Source: Campylobacter ornithocola (GTDB lineage Bacteria; Campylobacterota; Campylobacteria; Campylobacterales; Campylobacteraceae). Taken from it: a stretch of DNA of 64,000 bases. The stretch lies in contig NZ_CP053848.1 of the NCBI RefSeq assembly GCF_013201605.1, positions 186,001 through 250,000 on the forward strand. The letters are read 5' to 3'. The notes beneath the pieces are model-generated. The model had not been told where the DNA came from and ran no database searches. It was given only the letters and a program-made list of their open reading frames with translations. The position numbers and the translations under genes are program-made. This document shows positions 7,828-18,424 of this stretch, piece after piece. How positions within the stretch are numbered: the first letter of the stretch is position 1; each line of letters begins with the position of its first letter.

Positions 7828-8670
7828 TTAGTTTTTAGAAAAAAATCTTAAAAAATCTGCTATGAATTTTTTATGTTCATTTCTTTCTACGATAGCATCA
7901 ATCAATCCGTGTTCAAGCAAAAATTCAGCTTTTTGAAAACCTTCAGGTAAATCAGCTCCTATAGTTTGCTTGATTACTCTAGCCCCTGCAAAACCTACTA
8001 AAGCACCAGGTTCAGCTATGATGATATCGCCAAGCCAAGCAAAAGAAGCACTTACTCCACCCATGGTTGGATCAGTTAGAACTGAAATGTAAGGAAGTTT
8101 TTCTTCTGCTAAGAGTTTTAATGCCGCACTTGTTTTACTCATTTGCATTAAAGAATAAGTACTTTCTTGCATTCTAGCTCCACCACTTGCACTTGCTATA
8201 ACAACAGGTGTTTTTTTCTCAATAGCTCTTTCAATAGCCCTAAGAATTTTTTCGCCTTCAACTGAACCTAAACTACCACCCATAAAAGAAAAATCAAAAA
8301 CAACAAGTTGGGTTTTTATTCCATCTATGGTGCATTCACCGCTTATTACAGCACTTTTTCTACCCGTTTTTTCTTCATTTTCCGCTAATCTTTTTTTGTA
8401 TGATTTGCTATCTACAAATTTGAGTGGATCAACTGGATATAAGTCTTTATCTATTTCTATAAAAGTACTTTCATCGCTAAGCAATTCAATGCGTTTTAAA
8501 GGATCTAATCTCATATGAAAATTACATTTAGGGCAAACATTATAACAAGCTTCTATTTCTTTATAATACATTAACGCATGACAAGAATTACATTTAACCC
8601 AATGATTTGGAGCTTCATTTGGAGCAGCTTGTTTGCGTCTTATGCTAGAAAAAATATCTAAAAAATTCAT
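7828..8670 (-). CDS. accD: Acetyl-CoA carboxylase carboxyltransferase subunit beta
   Basis: A 280-residue AccD. The N-terminal zinc ribbon is C-x2-C (CNSCHAL) and C-x2-C (CPKCNFH), followed by the crotonase-like carboxyltransferase core with ASGGARMQE and [13 protein letters not shown]. With AccA, BirA-biotinylated AccB and AccC it makes malonyl-CoA, the substrate FabD at 1255 uses. It lies 50 bases downstream of bamA. In C. jejuni I recall an inositol-monophosphatase-like gene between these two; it is absent here. Confidence 0.95.
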   Translation of the reverse strand: MNFLDIFSSIRRKQAAPNEAPNHWVKCNSCHALMYYKEIEACYNVCPKCNFHMRLDPLKRIELLSDESTFIEIDKDLYPVDPLKFVDSKSYKKRLAENEEKTGRKSAVISGECTIDGIKTQLVVFDFSFMGGSLGSVEGEKILRAIERAIEKKTPVVIASASGGARMQESTYSLMQMSKTSAALKLLAEEKLPYISVLTDPTMGGVSASFAWLGDIIIAEPGALVGFAGARVIKQTIGADLPEGFQKAEFLLEHGLIDAIVERNEHKKFIADFLRFFSKN

Positions 8671-8720
8671 TATCTCTACCTAAAATAAAATTTCAAAATT
8701 ATAGCAAGATTTTATTACTT

Positions 8721-10937
8721 TTAAAATCTTGCACCTAACATAAACTCAAATTTGCTTACATCATCTTTGGAGTTGGTGTTAAATGGTTTAGCAAAAACTA
8801 GATTTAAAGCACCTAGTGGAGTTAGCCATTCAAAACCAATCCCAGTGCTCCATCTTTGAATTTGAGTTAAAGAATTCTCTCCTATAGTGCCATAGTCAAA
8901 AAATACACTTCCTCTAAGTTTGATTCTATCAAAAATTGGAAAACTTAATTCTACAGAGTTTGCAAAAGCTACTGTACCACCTGTTTCATCACCCCATTCA
9001 TTTTTAGGGCTCACACTTCTTCTATCAAAACCTCTAATAGTTCCTATGCCACCAAGATATAGTTTTTCATTAATTGGCAAATAACCTTGATCCCATACTT
9101 TATAAAAACTTGCTTTATAGCGATAAATTAAATCCCATCCTATAAAATCTTCTAGACCTTGATAGTAGTTAAATTTAGTAATAGAGCTTATAAATTGCTG
9201 ATCTCCACCTAAACCTGCATACTCAAGTGAAGTTGAAGCAATAAAGCCTGACCTTGGTAGATAATAATCATCTGTATTATTAAATATAATTGAAGGGATG
9301 ATAGAGCTTTTGTAAGTTTTACCAAGTTTATATCCTTGAGCAATTAAACGATCACTTAAATAATAAATATCACTTTGCTCAAGATTATAGGTTAAATCTA
9401 CACTTGTGTATCTCCCTAAAGATTTTCCTACGCTTATATCAAAACCATAATTTCTCTCATCGTAACTATCCCATTCTAAACGATTAGAATATAATGACCC
9501 TCCAAGAGAATAATCACTATCATTTACTCTAGGATTTCTCAAAGACACTCTACCTGAAAGTGTATCATCGCCTTTATCTATACTTACACTTCCTTTCATA
9601 CCAGATCCTAGAATATTTGCATCAGATAACGAGGCGCTTAGTAAAACCCCATCGCTAGTCCCATAGCCAATACCGCCAGAAATAGCTCCAGTTGAAGCTT
9701 CTTTAACTTCTACTATTAAATCAATATGGGTATCATCTACTCTTTGTTCTTTAATATCTACATTTTCAAAGTATGCAGTTCTTCTTAGAGCATTTCTTGA
9801 ATCTATTAAGTCGGTTCTATTATAAAGATTACCTTCAGTTAGATAAAGCTCTCTGCGAATAACTCTATCAACTGTTTTGGTGTTACCTGAAATTTCAACA
9901 TTTCTAATATATACTTTTTCATTTGGTATGACTTTAAAAATAACCATAGCTTCATGGTTTTCCTTATCTTTTTGTATATCAGGTATAACTTGTACAAAAG
10001 CATAACCTAAATCTGCTGTTTTGGTTTCTATAGTTTTAATATCTTCTCTTAGTTTTTCTATGTTAACTATTTTTCCAATACTTAATTTTAGATCATTCAC
10101 TAAGACTTCGTTTTCTTCATCACTAAAAATAGGATTAAAAATTTTAATCCCCTTTACTTTGTAAACTTCACCCTCATTAATAAAATAAGTTAAATCAGCT
10201 TGATAAGTATCAGTATAAGTATTTAAAAAAGCAGGAGAAACACTCACATCAAGGTAACCTTCTTTTAAATATACATCTGAAATTCTTGAGCTATCATTTG
10301 CTAAATCAAAGATTTTAAGCTTGCCATCATTAAAACCCCACATCCAGCCTAGAGCTTCTCTTTGTTTATTTGCTATTGCAGGCTCGACATCTGAATAGCT
10401 TAAATTTTTTGCACCGCTTAAATGTACTTTTTCTATGATAATATTTTCTCCACGATTTACAATAAAAGTAAGTTTTAGAGAACTTGAGTTGCTTAATTTT
10501 TCATCTTTGATTTCCACAACAGTATCATAAAAACCTTTAGCTTGATAAAAAAGCTTAATTTTTTCAGCAGCTTCTTTGGCTGAATTTTCATCATATAAAA
10601 TTCCAGGTTTTAAACCGACAAGGGTTTCTATTTGTTTTCTATCATTACTTGCTATACCTTGAATATCTATTTTTCCTATAGATGGTTTTTCTACTACTTT
10701 AAAAATTAGTATCCCATTTTTTTCTTCTACGACTATATCTTTAAAATAGTTTCTATCAAAAAGATTTTTGATTGCCGCATCTATATTAGCAGGACTAGCT
10801 TTTTGTCCTATTTTTAATTTAGAAATCGCAATAGCGCTTTCTTTGGAAAGTTGCGATAAGCCTTCAAACTTTATATCTTTAATTGTAGTTGCACATAAAG
10901 AACTTGAGAGTGCAAAGAAAACAAACCATTTTTTCAT
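8721..10937 (-). CDS. bamA: Outer-membrane beta-barrel assembly protein BamA (Omp85)
   Basis: A 738-residue Omp85 protein with an N-terminal signal peptide (MKKWFVFFALSSSLCA). Residues ~20-410 hold about five POTRA domains (for example the G-N-L-Y-N-R-T-D-L stretch closing the fifth) and the rest a 16-strand barrel with GIGTIRGFDRRS, the lid-lock loop carrying the conserved RGF, and a C-terminal aromatic (LGARF). It inserts beta-barrel proteins in the outer membrane. RBS AGGTAAAATA precedes the ATG. It is transcribed away from tyrA across a 77-base divergent promoter region. Confidence 0.96.
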   Translation of the reverse strand: MKKWFVFFALSSSLCATTIKDIKFEGLSQLSKESAIAISKLKIGQKASPANIDAAIKNLFDRNYFKDIVVEEKNGILIFKVVEKPSIGKIDIQGIASNDRKQIETLVGLKPGILYDENSAKEAAEKIKLFYQAKGFYDTVVEIKDEKLSNSSSLKLTFIVNRGENIIIEKVHLSGAKNLSYSDVEPAIANKQREALGWMWGFNDGKLKIFDLANDSSRISDVYLKEGYLDVSVSPAFLNTYTDTYQADLTYFINEGEVYKVKGIKIFNPIFSDEENEVLVNDLKLSIGKIVNIEKLREDIKTIETKTADLGYAFVQVIPDIQKDKENHEAMVIFKVIPNEKVYIRNVEISGNTKTVDRVIRRELYLTEGNLYNRTDLIDSRNALRRTAYFENVDIKEQRVDDTHIDLIVEVKEASTGAISGGIGYGTSDGVLLSASLSDANILGSGMKGSVSIDKGDDTLSGRVSLRNPRVNDSDYSLGGSLYSNRLEWDSYDERNYGFDISVGKSLGRYTSVDLTYNLEQSDIYYLSDRLIAQGYKLGKTYKSSIIPSIIFNNTDDYYLPRSGFIASTSLEYAGLGGDQQFISSITKFNYYQGLEDFIGWDLIYRYKASFYKVWDQGYLPINEKLYLGGIGTIRGFDRRSVSPKNEWGDETGGTVAFANSVELSFPIFDRIKLRGSVFFDYGTIGENSLTQIQRWSTGIGFEWLTPLGALNLVFAKPFNTNSKDDVSKFEFMLGARF

Positions 10938-10969
10938 TATTTTACCTAAATTTTTATATACAAAATCGT

Positions 10970-10975
10970 TATAAT
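10970..10975 (+). promoter_or_regulatory. -10 box of the tyrA operon (divergent promoter region)
   Basis: TATAAT on the plus strand, 40 bases before the tyrA ATG; RBS AAGGAAAA follows. The region 10938-11014 separates divergent bamA and tyrA. On the minus strand TGTATATAA around 10954-10962 is a weaker candidate -10 for bamA. Confidence 0.6.
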
Positions 10976-11014
10976 ACCAAAATATTTTTAACTAATGCTT
11001 TTTAAGGAAAATTT

Positions 11015-11842
11015 ATGAAAATAGGTATAGTTGGACTTGGCTTGATAGGTGGATCTTTGGGTCTTAGCTTAAGAGAAAATAAATTAATAGATTTAGTTTG
11101 CGGATATGATATAAATAAAGAATTTGAGCAAATTGCTTTAGAGAGAAAACTAGTAGATAAGATTATTTCATTTGAAGAATTGGAAAAGTGTGATGTGATT
11201 TTTTTAGCTATTCCTGTAAGAGCTATTGTAAAAATTTTAAAAAAATTTCAAGGTCTTTCTAAAGATTGCACTATCATTGAGCTTGGAAGTACCAAAGAAG
11301 AAATTATTAAAAATTTACCTTCCTATTTGCAAAGTCAATTTATTGCAGCTCATCCTATGGCAGGAACTGAAAACAGTGGCCCAAGTGCAGCTGTAAAAGA
11401 TTTATATAAAAATGCAGTTTGTGTTTTATGTGATGTGCAAAATGCTGATCATGTTCATCAAAAAAGAGCTATAGAAATTTTTTCAGATTTAGGAATGAAA
11501 CTTGTATTTATGGATAGTATTTCGCATGATCATCATGCTTCTATTATTTCACATTTACCGCATGTGATTAGCTTTTCTTTGGCAAATTTTGTGATGAAAG
11601 AAGAAAATAAAAAAAATATAGCCCATCTAGGTGGTCCTTCTTTTAAAGATATGTGTAGGATTGCCAAGTCAAACCCTCAAATGTGGAGTGGTATTTTTGA
11701 ACAAAATAAGCAAAATGTATTAAATTCTATTGATTTGTTTCAAAAAGAATTACAAGAATGTAAAAAAATGATAGAAAAATGTGATATAAACGAGCTTGAA
11801 GTTTGGATTAAAAGTGCAAATAAGCTAAGAGAAATTTTGTAA
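11015..11842 (+). CDS. tyrA: Prephenate dehydrogenase TyrA
   Basis: A 275-residue NAD-dependent enzyme turning prephenate into 4-hydroxyphenylpyruvate for tyrosine. The N-terminal Rossmann motif is GLGLIGGSLG, followed by GSTKEEI and the active-site segment AAHPMAGTENSGP, then DHHASIISHLPHVIS with the substrate-contacting His. It is monofunctional: there is no chorismate mutase or ACT domain, and the length fits that. It leads a plus-strand run ending at rimP. Confidence 0.93.
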   Translation: MKIGIVGLGLIGGSLGLSLRENKLIDLVCGYDINKEFEQIALERKLVDKIISFEELEKCDVIFLAIPVRAIVKILKKFQGLSKDCTIIELGSTKEEIIKNLPSYLQSQFIAAHPMAGTENSGPSAAVKDLYKNAVCVLCDVQNADHVHQKRAIEIFSDLGMKLVFMDSISHDHHASIISHLPHVISFSLANFVMKEENKKNIAHLGGPSFKDMCRIAKSNPQMWSGIFEQNKQNVLNSIDLFQKELQECKKMIEKCDINELEVWIKSANKLREIL

Positions 11843-11916
11843 TTTTTTTATAGTTTACTCTTAATTTGCTAAAGCATAATATATTTTTAAAAAATATAGC
11901 ATTGAAAGTGAAAGAT

Positions 11917-13296
11917 ATGGTTTTTGCACGTAAAAGATCAAGTAAGAAATGGATTTTTATAATTTTTTTAATACTTTTGGCTTTTTTAGTATTTATTTTA
12001 AATACTAACTTGTTTGAAAAAAACCCTCCATTAATTCAAACAAAATCAGATGTTATTTATAGTAATTTAAACGATCCTATTTCGATAGAAGTAAATGATG
12101 AGAGTGTTTTAAAAGATATTAAAGTTACCTTGTTTAAAGCAAATGAATTAAATGGAGAAATACTTGTAAATGAGCATGTTAAAGGTGCAAAGAAAAATGT
12201 TCATTTTGATTTAAAATTACCAAAACTAGCTTATAAAGAAAAAGTTGATTCGTATAAACTTGTTATTGAAGCAAGCGATGGTAGTTTTTGGAATTTTTTT
12301 TTAGGAAATCAAGCATTTAAAGAAGTAAAAATTATTGTAGATACGAAAAGACCACTTGTAGAAGTTTTAAATAATTCTTATCAAATCGAACAAGGTGGAG
12401 TAGGCAGTGTGGTATTTAAAGCAAGTGATGAAAATTTACAAGAAGTTTATATCACAACCGATAAAGATAAAATTTTTAAAGCAACTCCTTATGTAAAAGA
12501 AGGGTATTACGCTGCTTTGATTCCTTGGCAGGCAACTGATGAGCATTTTAGGGCTTATGTGGTAGCTATAGATAAGGCAGGTAATATAAATAAACAAAGA
12601 ATCAGATATTATTTTGCCAACAAAAAATATCGTGTGTCTAATATAAAAGTAAGTGATAGATTTTTAGATGGTAAGATTGAATTTTTAGCACAAAAATATG
12701 CTCCAAAAGATAGAGAATTAAGTAGGCTTGAAAAATTCAAATTTGTAAATGAAGATTTAAGAGCTTCTAATGAAGTTATTATCCATGATATTACAAGTAA
12801 AGTTCCTGATACTATGATTAATAATTTTAAAGTCAATCTTTTTAAACCTTTAAAAAATGGTCAAAAAGTAGCCGATTATGCTGATCATAGATTTTATTCT
12901 TATAATAGTCAAGCATTTAGTAGTTCTTACCACATGGGGCTTGATTTAGCAAGTGTAAAAGAAGCACCTATTATTAGCAACAATGATGGTGAAGTAGTTT
13001 TTGTGCAAGAAAATGGAATTTATGGATTAAATATTATCATTTATCATGGTTTTGGAATTTACACTCTGTATGGACATTGTACCAATACAGAAGTGAATGT
13101 AGGAGATAAAATTAAAGCTGGAGATGTTGTAGGCACGACAGGTACTACGGGATTAGCACTTGGGGATCATGTGCATTTTGGTGTTTTGATACAAGGTGTT
13201 GAGGTGCGTCCTGAGCAATGGCAAGATGCAAAATGGATCAAAGAAAATATTTATAATGTATTAGAATCAAGTAAAAAAAGAATATTGAGTGAATAA
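11917..13296 (+). CDS. M23-family zinc metallopeptidase (peptidoglycan endopeptidase)
   Basis: A membrane-anchored peptidase with one N-terminal TM segment (KKWIFIIFLILLAFLVFILN), a ~270-residue beta-rich periplasmic region and a C-terminal LytM/M23 domain. The zinc and catalytic motifs are H-x3-D (YHMGLDLAS), GHCTN and H-x-H (DHVHFGV). In Campylobacter an enzyme of this place and type is the cell-shape endopeptidase family (Pgp3/Csd1-like), but I cannot assign which. Start: a TTG at 11866 would add 17 residues without an RBS; the ATG at 11917, following GAAAGTGAAAG, is preferred. The stop is 2 bases before the lpxC ATG. Confidence 0.85.
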   Translation: MVFARKRSSKKWIFIIFLILLAFLVFILNTNLFEKNPPLIQTKSDVIYSNLNDPISIEVNDESVLKDIKVTLFKANELNGEILVNEHVKGAKKNVHFDLKLPKLAYKEKVDSYKLVIEASDGSFWNFFLGNQAFKEVKIIVDTKRPLVEVLNNSYQIEQGGVGSVVFKASDENLQEVYITTDKDKIFKATPYVKEGYYAALIPWQATDEHFRAYVVAIDKAGNINKQRIRYYFANKKYRVSNIKVSDRFLDGKIEFLAQKYAPKDRELSRLEKFKFVNEDLRASNEVIIHDITSKVPDTMINNFKVNLFKPLKNGQKVADYADHRFYSYNSQAFSSSYHMGLDLASVKEAPIISNNDGEVVFVQENGIYGLNIIIYHGFGIYTLYGHCTNTEVNVGDKIKAGDVVGTTGTTGLALGDHVHFGVLIQGVEVRPEQWQDAKWIKENIYNVLESSKKRILSE

Positions 13297-13298
13297 AA

Positions 13299-14183
13299 AT
13301 GAATCAAACAACAATAGCAAGAGAAGTTAAAGGTGTTGGTATAGGTTTGCATAAGGGTGAGCCTATTAGTATAAAATTAGAGCCACTAGAAGCTGGTGTT
13401 GGTATAGTTTTTTATAGAAGCGACTTAGGAATTTCTTATGAAGCAAAACCTGAAAATGTCATCGATACGCAAATGGCTACTGTAATAGGTGATCATAGGG
13501 GTTATGTTTCTACTATAGAGCATTTAATGAGTGCCATTAATGCTTATGGTATTGATAATGTGCGTATAGTTTTGGATGCCAACGAAGCTCCTGTAATGGA
13601 TGGTAGTAGTATAGGTTTTTGTATGATGCTTGAAGAAGCAGGTATAAAAGAGCTTGATATGGCTAAAAAAATTCTAGTGATAAAAAAACCTGTAGAAGTA
13701 AAAGAAGGTAATAAATTTGTACGTTTAAGCCCTACTGATATGCCTATTATAAACTATACAATCGAATTTGATAATCCTATCATAGGTAAGCAAAATTATT
13801 GTTTTGAATTTAGTAAAGAAAATTATATCAATGAAATCGCAAGAGCAAGAACCTTTGGGTTTTTAAAAGATGTTCAAGCTTTAAGAGCTATGAATTTAGG
13901 TCTTGGTGGAAGTTTAGAAAACGCAGTTGTGATTGATGATAACCGTATCTTAAATTCTGAAGGTTTGCGTTTTAAAGATGAATTTGTGCGCCATAAAATT
14001 TTAGATGCTATCGGAGATTTAACCTTGCTTGGATGCAGAGTTTTTGGAGATTATACTTCTTATGCGGGTTCACACAAGCTTAATCATCTTTTAACCAAAG
14101 AACTTTTAAAAGATTCTAGTGCTTATGAAGTGGTAAGTTTGGAAAAAAGTGCGTATAAAGTTTATGAAAAGGTTTTTGCATAA
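13299..14183 (+). CDS. lpxC: UDP-3-O-acyl-GlcNAc deacetylase LpxC
   Basis: A 294-residue zinc deacetylase catalysing the first committed step of lipid A synthesis. Seen: VGIGLHKGE, STIEHLMSA with the first zinc His, NEAPVMDGSS, ARTFGF, and the H-K-x3-D zinc/catalytic segment RHKILDAIGDL. Family length and order are normal. It starts 2 bases after the peptidase stop in the tyrA-thrB run. Confidence 0.96.
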   Translation: MNQTTIAREVKGVGIGLHKGEPISIKLEPLEAGVGIVFYRSDLGISYEAKPENVIDTQMATVIGDHRGYVSTIEHLMSAINAYGIDNVRIVLDANEAPVMDGSSIGFCMMLEEAGIKELDMAKKILVIKKPVEVKEGNKFVRLSPTDMPIINYTIEFDNPIIGKQNYCFEFSKENYINEIARARTFGFLKDVQALRAMNLGLGGSLENAVVIDDNRILNSEGLRFKDEFVRHKILDAIGDLTLLGCRVFGDYTSYAGSHKLNHLLTKELLKDSSAYEVVSLEKSAYKVYEKVFA

Positions 14184-14194
14184 AAAAGGTTACT

Positions 14195-14632
14195 TTGCTT
14201 TTAAATGCCATAGCAAAGCCTTTGATGCTTGGTATTTATGAAAATGACGTATTAATAAAAACTATCGAGAGTGATTTAAAAGTTAGCGAAGTTTTGGCAA
14301 AAATATTGCAAGATTTACTTTCACAATATGAGTTTGAAAAGCTTATTTACGTGCATGGACCAGGCTCTTACATGGGTATAAAGATTTCTTATGTTTCTTT
14401 TAAAACACTAGCTGTAGTTAAAAACATTCCTTTAAAGGCAATTAGTGCTTTTGAGTTAAACAATAACACTCCTATAACAGCTAATAAACATTTATGTTTT
14501 GTGAAAAAAGATAACGATGAAATTATTTTAGAAAAGACACAAGCGGGAAGTTTTTTTATGCCCCAAAGTTTAAAAGGTTTAAATTTCAGCAAAGAAAATA
14601 CACCTTTTTATGTTTTAGATGCGATTAATTAA
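14195..14632 (+). CDS. tsaB: tRNA threonylcarbamoyl-adenosine protein TsaB (short form)
   Basis: A 145-residue YeaZ/TsaB-like protein. The N-terminal AIAKPLMLGIYEND and VHGPGSYMGIK match the ASKHA fold signatures (the G-P-G-S-F-T-G-x-R region) of TsaB, which scaffolds TsaD in making t6A37 in ANN-decoding tRNAs. It is much shorter than E. coli TsaB (231), as is usual in Campylobacter. There is no ATG; TTG at 14195, 4 bases after AAAAAGG, is the best start, although the frame is open upstream. The stop is 8 bases before thrB. Confidence 0.75.
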   Translation: MLLNAIAKPLMLGIYENDVLIKTIESDLKVSEVLAKILQDLLSQYEFEKLIYVHGPGSYMGIKISYVSFKTLAVVKNIPLKAISAFELNNNTPITANKHLCFVKKDNDEIILEKTQAGSFFMPQSLKGLNFSKENTPFYVLDAIN

Positions 14633-14640
14633 GGTAAAAA

Positions 14641-15519
14641 ATGAAGATTTTAGTTCCTGCAACAAGTGCAAATTTGGGTCCTGGTTTTGATTGTTTGGGT
14701 TTGAGTTTAAAATATTTTAATCAAACTATAGTCGAAAAATCTAAATTTTTTAGTATTAGCATACACGGGGAAGGTGAAAATAATATCTATCTTAAAAAAA
14801 ACAATACCTTTGTTAATATTTTTTATGAAATTTATCAAAGACTTAGTGGTAAAAAAGATAATTTTCGCTTTGTTTTTCAAAACAATATCCCTTTAGCTAG
14901 AGGTATGGGAAGCTCTTCTGCTGTGATAGTTGGAGCTATTGCTTGTGCTTATGAATTAAGTGGGTTTAAAGCGGATAAAAATACCATTTTAAATGAAGCT
15001 TTAAAATATGAAAACCATCCAGATAACATAGCTCCAGCAGCACTTGGGGGTTTTATATGTGCATTAACTCATAATGAAAAAGTTTTAGCTATAAAAAAAG
15101 AAGTGGATAAAGACTTACAAGCTGTTATAACCATACCAAATGTAGCGATGAATACTCAAAAATCAAGAGCAGTTTTAGCTAAAAAAATCAACCTAGAAGA
15201 TAGTGTTTTTAATCTTTGTCATGCTTCATTTTTAACCGCTTGCTTTTTAGAGAAAAAATATGATTTATTAAAATATGCAAGTTTAGATAAACTTCATCAA
15301 AACCAAAGAATGAAACTTTTGCCCGAGCTTTTTGAGGTGCAAAAATTAGCTTTAGATAATAATGCTCTCATGAGCACGCTCTCGGGTTCAGGCTCAAGTT
15401 TTTTCACTCTAGCTTATAAAGATGATGCTAAAAAAATCAAAGAAAAAATCAAAAATAAATTTGCTAAATTTAGAGTTGAGCTTTTAGAATTTGATGATGA
15501 GGGTTTTAAAATTTGCTAA
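14641..15519 (+). CDS. thrB: Homoserine kinase ThrB
   Basis: A 292-residue GHMP kinase. Seen: PATSANLGPGFD at the N-terminus, the ATP loop PLARGMGSSSAVIVGAI, the ENHPDNIAPAALGG segment, and the C-terminal GHMP motif STLSGSGSSFF. It phosphorylates homoserine on the way to threonine. A start ATG follows AAGGTAAAA. It sits between tsaB and ylxR, as in C. jejuni. Confidence 0.95.
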   Translation: MKILVPATSANLGPGFDCLGLSLKYFNQTIVEKSKFFSISIHGEGENNIYLKKNNTFVNIFYEIYQRLSGKKDNFRFVFQNNIPLARGMGSSSAVIVGAIACAYELSGFKADKNTILNEALKYENHPDNIAPAALGGFICALTHNEKVLAIKKEVDKDLQAVITIPNVAMNTQKSRAVLAKKINLEDSVFNLCHASFLTACFLEKKYDLLKYASLDKLHQNQRMKLLPELFEVQKLALDNNALMSTLSGSGSSFFTLAYKDDAKKIKEKIKNKFAKFRVELLEFDDEGFKIC

Positions 15520-15543
15520 AAATTCCAAAAAAAAGATATAATT

Positions 15544-15810
15544 TTGAAAAATCATATACCCATTAGAATGTGCATTGTTTGCAAAGGCCGTTATGAAAAG
15601 CAAAGTTTGCGTCAATTCCAAATAAAAAATTCTCAAATTATCACTAAAGTGGAATTTGGCAGGAGTTTGTATATTTGTAATTCATGTTTTAATAAAGATG
15701 ATAAAACATTGCAAAGGGCTTTTATGAGAGCTTGCAAAGGCAATTTTCATGGTAATATAAATCAGCAGGATTTAAAGGAGATATTTTTTAATGGCAGATG
15801 TAAAGATTAG
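15544..15810 (+). CDS. ylxR: YlxR-family (DUF448) RNA-binding protein
   Basis: An 88-residue YlxR protein, always found just before infB. Seen: [20 protein letters not shown], with a C-x2-C, and a second pair YICNSCF. In Firmicutes YlxR proteins bind RNA and modulate RNase P; the role here is unknown. The start is TTG at 15544, since no ATG fits before the conserved PIR motif. Its 3' end overlaps infB by 20 bases. Confidence 0.85.
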   Translation: MKNHIPIRMCIVCKGRYEKQSLRQFQIKNSQIITKVEFGRSLYICNSCFNKDDKTLQRAFMRACKGNFHGNINQQDLKEIFFNGRCKD

Positions 15811-18424
15811 CGAGATCGCTCAAGAGTTAGGATATACAAGCAAAGAAATTATAGAAAAAGCCAATGAAATGGGCTTGGAAGATATCAAATCCCCTAACAA
15901 AAAAGTATCTTCTGAAATTGCAGAAGCGATTTATCAATATGTTCAATCAGGCGAAATACTAGATGTGGTAAAAAAAGTAGCCAAACCTAAAAAAGAAAGC
16001 ACAGCAAAAAAAACTACTAAAAAAGAAGAAAGTAAAAAAGAAGAGAAAAAAACCACTATTAAAAAAGAAGGTAAAAGCTCTGTTAAAGCAGTAAGTGAAA
16101 AAAAAGATGAAATAAAAAAAGAAGAAAAACAACCTGAAAATCCTATAAAAAATGAAGTATTAGAAGAGAAAAAAGAAGAAATTAAACTCGATGAAAAGCT
16201 AGGTTCTAATTTAAATTTAGCCAAAAGAAGAGGCTTAGTCATCGTTAAAAAGAAAAAAGAAGAAAGTAAAGAAGCTCAAATAAACAAAGAAGAAAAAGCT
16301 AGCACACAAGCTACTCAAGGTCTAAGTCTTAGTATGATTTTTTCAAATTCAGATGAGAGTTTAAAAAGAAAGAAAAAAGAAAAGAAAAATCATCCTGTAG
16401 TAAGCAAAAAAGAAAGCACTACTAAAATGGATCTTTTAGGAGATAAAGATTTTGCTGATATTTCTTTAGAAGATGATGATATGGTAGTTTTACCTGATTT
16501 TAGTGTAAAAGAAAACAAACCAGCACAACCAGCAAATAAAAAACAACCAAATATCTTAAAACAATCTTTAAATAATTCTATCAATCCATTTGGCGAGGGT
16601 GGCATACAAAGAAGAAGTCGTAAAAAACCACCTAAAAAAGTAGAGAAAAAAGAAAGTGAAGCGATCACAAGTGTAAGCATACCTAAAGAAATTCGTGTGT
16701 ATGAATTTGCTGAAAAACTTGGTAAAAATACCGGAGAAGTTATCTCTAAACTTTTCATGCTTGGTATGATGACGACTAAAAATGACTTTTTAGATGAGGA
16801 TGCTATAGAAATTCTTGCAGCTGAATTTGGAGTGGAGATTAATATCATTGATGAGGCTGATGAGTTTGATTATGTAAAAGATTATGATGAAAATCAAACA
16901 GAAGAAAATTTAAGCCAAAGAGCTCCGGTTATCACTATCATGGGGCATGTGGATCATGGTAAAACTTCTTTGCTTGATTATATTAGAAAATCACGCATTG
17001 CAAGTGGTGAAGCAGGTGGGATCACTCAGCATGTTGGTGCTTATATGGTGGAAAAAAATGGTAGAAAAATCACTTTTATCGATACTCCAGGCCATGAGGC
17101 ATTTACTGCTATGCGTGCAAGGGGAGCTAGTATAACGGATATTGTTATTATCGTAGTAGCTGCAGATGATGGGGTAAAACCACAAACTAAAGAAGCGATT
17201 AATCATGCAAAAGCAGCTAATGTGCCTATTATCATCGCTATTAATAAAATGGATAAAGAAAACGCAAATCCTGACATGGTAAAAACCCAGCTAGCAGAAA
17301 TGGATATCATGCCAGTAGAATGGGGTGGAAGTCATGAGTTTGTGCCAGTTTCAGCTAAAAAGGGTGATGGTATAGAGGATTTACTTGAAATTGTATTGTT
17401 ACAAGCTGATATTTTAGAGCTTAAAGCAAATCCAAAAGCCCATGCTAAAGCAAGTATTATAGAATCTTCAGTGCAAAAAGGTAGAGGTCCTGTGGCTACT
17501 ATCATCGTACAAAATGGTACTTTAAGAGTGGGAAATACAGTCGTAGCAGGGGAAGCTTATGGTAAAGTGCGTGCTATGAGCGATGATCAAGGTAAAGCTT
17601 TAAAAGAAATAGGCCCAGGTGAGTGCGGAGTGATCATAGGTCTTAGTGAAGTAGCTGATGCAGGAGAAACGCTAATAGCTGTAGATAGCGATAAACAAGC
17701 AAGAGAATACGCTAATAAACGCCATGAATACAACCGCCAAAAAGAACTAAGCAAATCCACTAAAGTAAGCATAGATGAGCTTGGTGCAAAAATCAAAGAA
17801 GGCAATTTAAAAGCCCTTCCTGTGATCTTAAAAGCAGATGTGCAAGGTTCACTTGAAGCGATTAAAGCTAGTTTAGAAAAACTCAAAAACGATGAGATTA
17901 AGGTTAATATCATCCATAGTGGGGTAGGTGGGATTACTCAAAGTGATATAGAGCTTGCAAGTGCTAGTGAAAACTCTATCGTTTTAGGCTTTAATATACG
18001 CCCAACTGGTGAGATCAAAGAACGCGCTAAAGATAAAGGCGTAGAGATAAAAACTTATAATGTTATTTACAATTTGCTTGATGATGTAAAAGCCTTACTA
18101 GGCGGTATGATGAGTCCTATCATCTCTGAAGAACAACTTGGTCAAGCTGAAATTCGCCAAGTGATCAATGTACCAAAACTAGGACAAATTGCAGGTTGTA
18201 TGGTAACAGAAGGCACGATCAATCGTGGTGCGAAAATCAGGCTCATTAGAGATGGGGTTGTGGTATTTGAAGGTAATGTAAGCTCGCTCAAACGCTTTAA
18301 AGATGATGTAAGAGAAGTTGCAAAAGGCTATGAATGCGGTGTAGGTATAGAAGGTTGTAATGATATGAGAGTGGGGGATTATATAGAAAGTTACAAAGAA
18401 GTTGAGGAACAAGTAAGCCTATGA
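15791..18424 (+). CDS. infB: Translation initiation factor IF-2
   Basis: An 877-residue GTPase that brings initiator tRNA to the 30S subunit. It has an N-terminal IF2N domain (ISEIAQELG), then ~270 residues of extremely Lys/Glu-rich linker, a second IF2N-like domain ([20 protein letters not shown]), the G domain with GHVDHGKT at residues 385-392, DTPGHEAF and NKMDKE, and C-terminal domains ending in [29 protein letters not shown] lies 5 bases before the ATG, inside ylxR. It overlaps rbfA by 4 bases. Confidence 0.98.
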   Translation: MADVKISEIAQELGYTSKEIIEKANEMGLEDIKSPNKKVSSEIAEAIYQYVQSGEILDVVKKVAKPKKESTAKKTTKKEESKKEEKKTTIKKEGKSSVKAVSEKKDEIKKEEKQPENPIKNEVLEEKKEEIKLDEKLGSNLNLAKRRGLVIVKKKKEESKEAQINKEEKASTQATQGLSLSMIFSNSDESLKRKKKEKKNHPVVSKKESTTKMDLLGDKDFADISLEDDDMVVLPDFSVKENKPAQPANKKQPNILKQSLNNSINPFGEGGIQRRSRKKPPKKVEKKESEAITSVSIPKEIRVYEFAEKLGKNTGEVISKLFMLGMMTTKNDFLDEDAIEILAAEFGVEINIIDEADEFDYVKDYDENQTEENLSQRAPVITIMGHVDHGKTSLLDYIRKSRIASGEAGGITQHVGAYMVEKNGRKITFIDTPGHEAFTAMRARGASITDIVIIVVAADDGVKPQTKEAINHAKAANVPIIIAINKMDKENANPDMVKTQLAEMDIMPVEWGGSHEFVPVSAKKGDGIEDLLEIVLLQADILELKANPKAHAKASIIESSVQKGRGPVATIIVQNGTLRVGNTVVAGEAYGKVRAMSDDQGKALKEIGPGECGVIIGLSEVADAGETLIAVDSDKQAREYANKRHEYNRQKELSKSTKVSIDELGAKIKEGNLKALPVILKADVQGSLEAIKASLEKLKNDEIKVNIIHSGVGGITQSDIELASASENSIVLGFNIRPTGEIKERAKDKGVEIKTYNVIYNLLDDVKALLGGMMSPIISEEQLGQAEIRQVINVPKLGQIAGCMVTEGTINRGAKIRLIRDGVVVFEGNVSSLKRFKDDVREVAKGYECGVGIEGCNDMRVGDYIESYKEVEEQVSL

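Noticed and set aside
10768-10974. Open frame on the plus strand opposite the bamA start
   Set aside because: Antisense shadow of the POTRA region, no RBS and no family resemblance.
15943-16242. Ser/Phe-rich minus-strand open frame inside infB
   Set aside because: It arises from the Lys/Glu-rich linker read backwards; no start signal.
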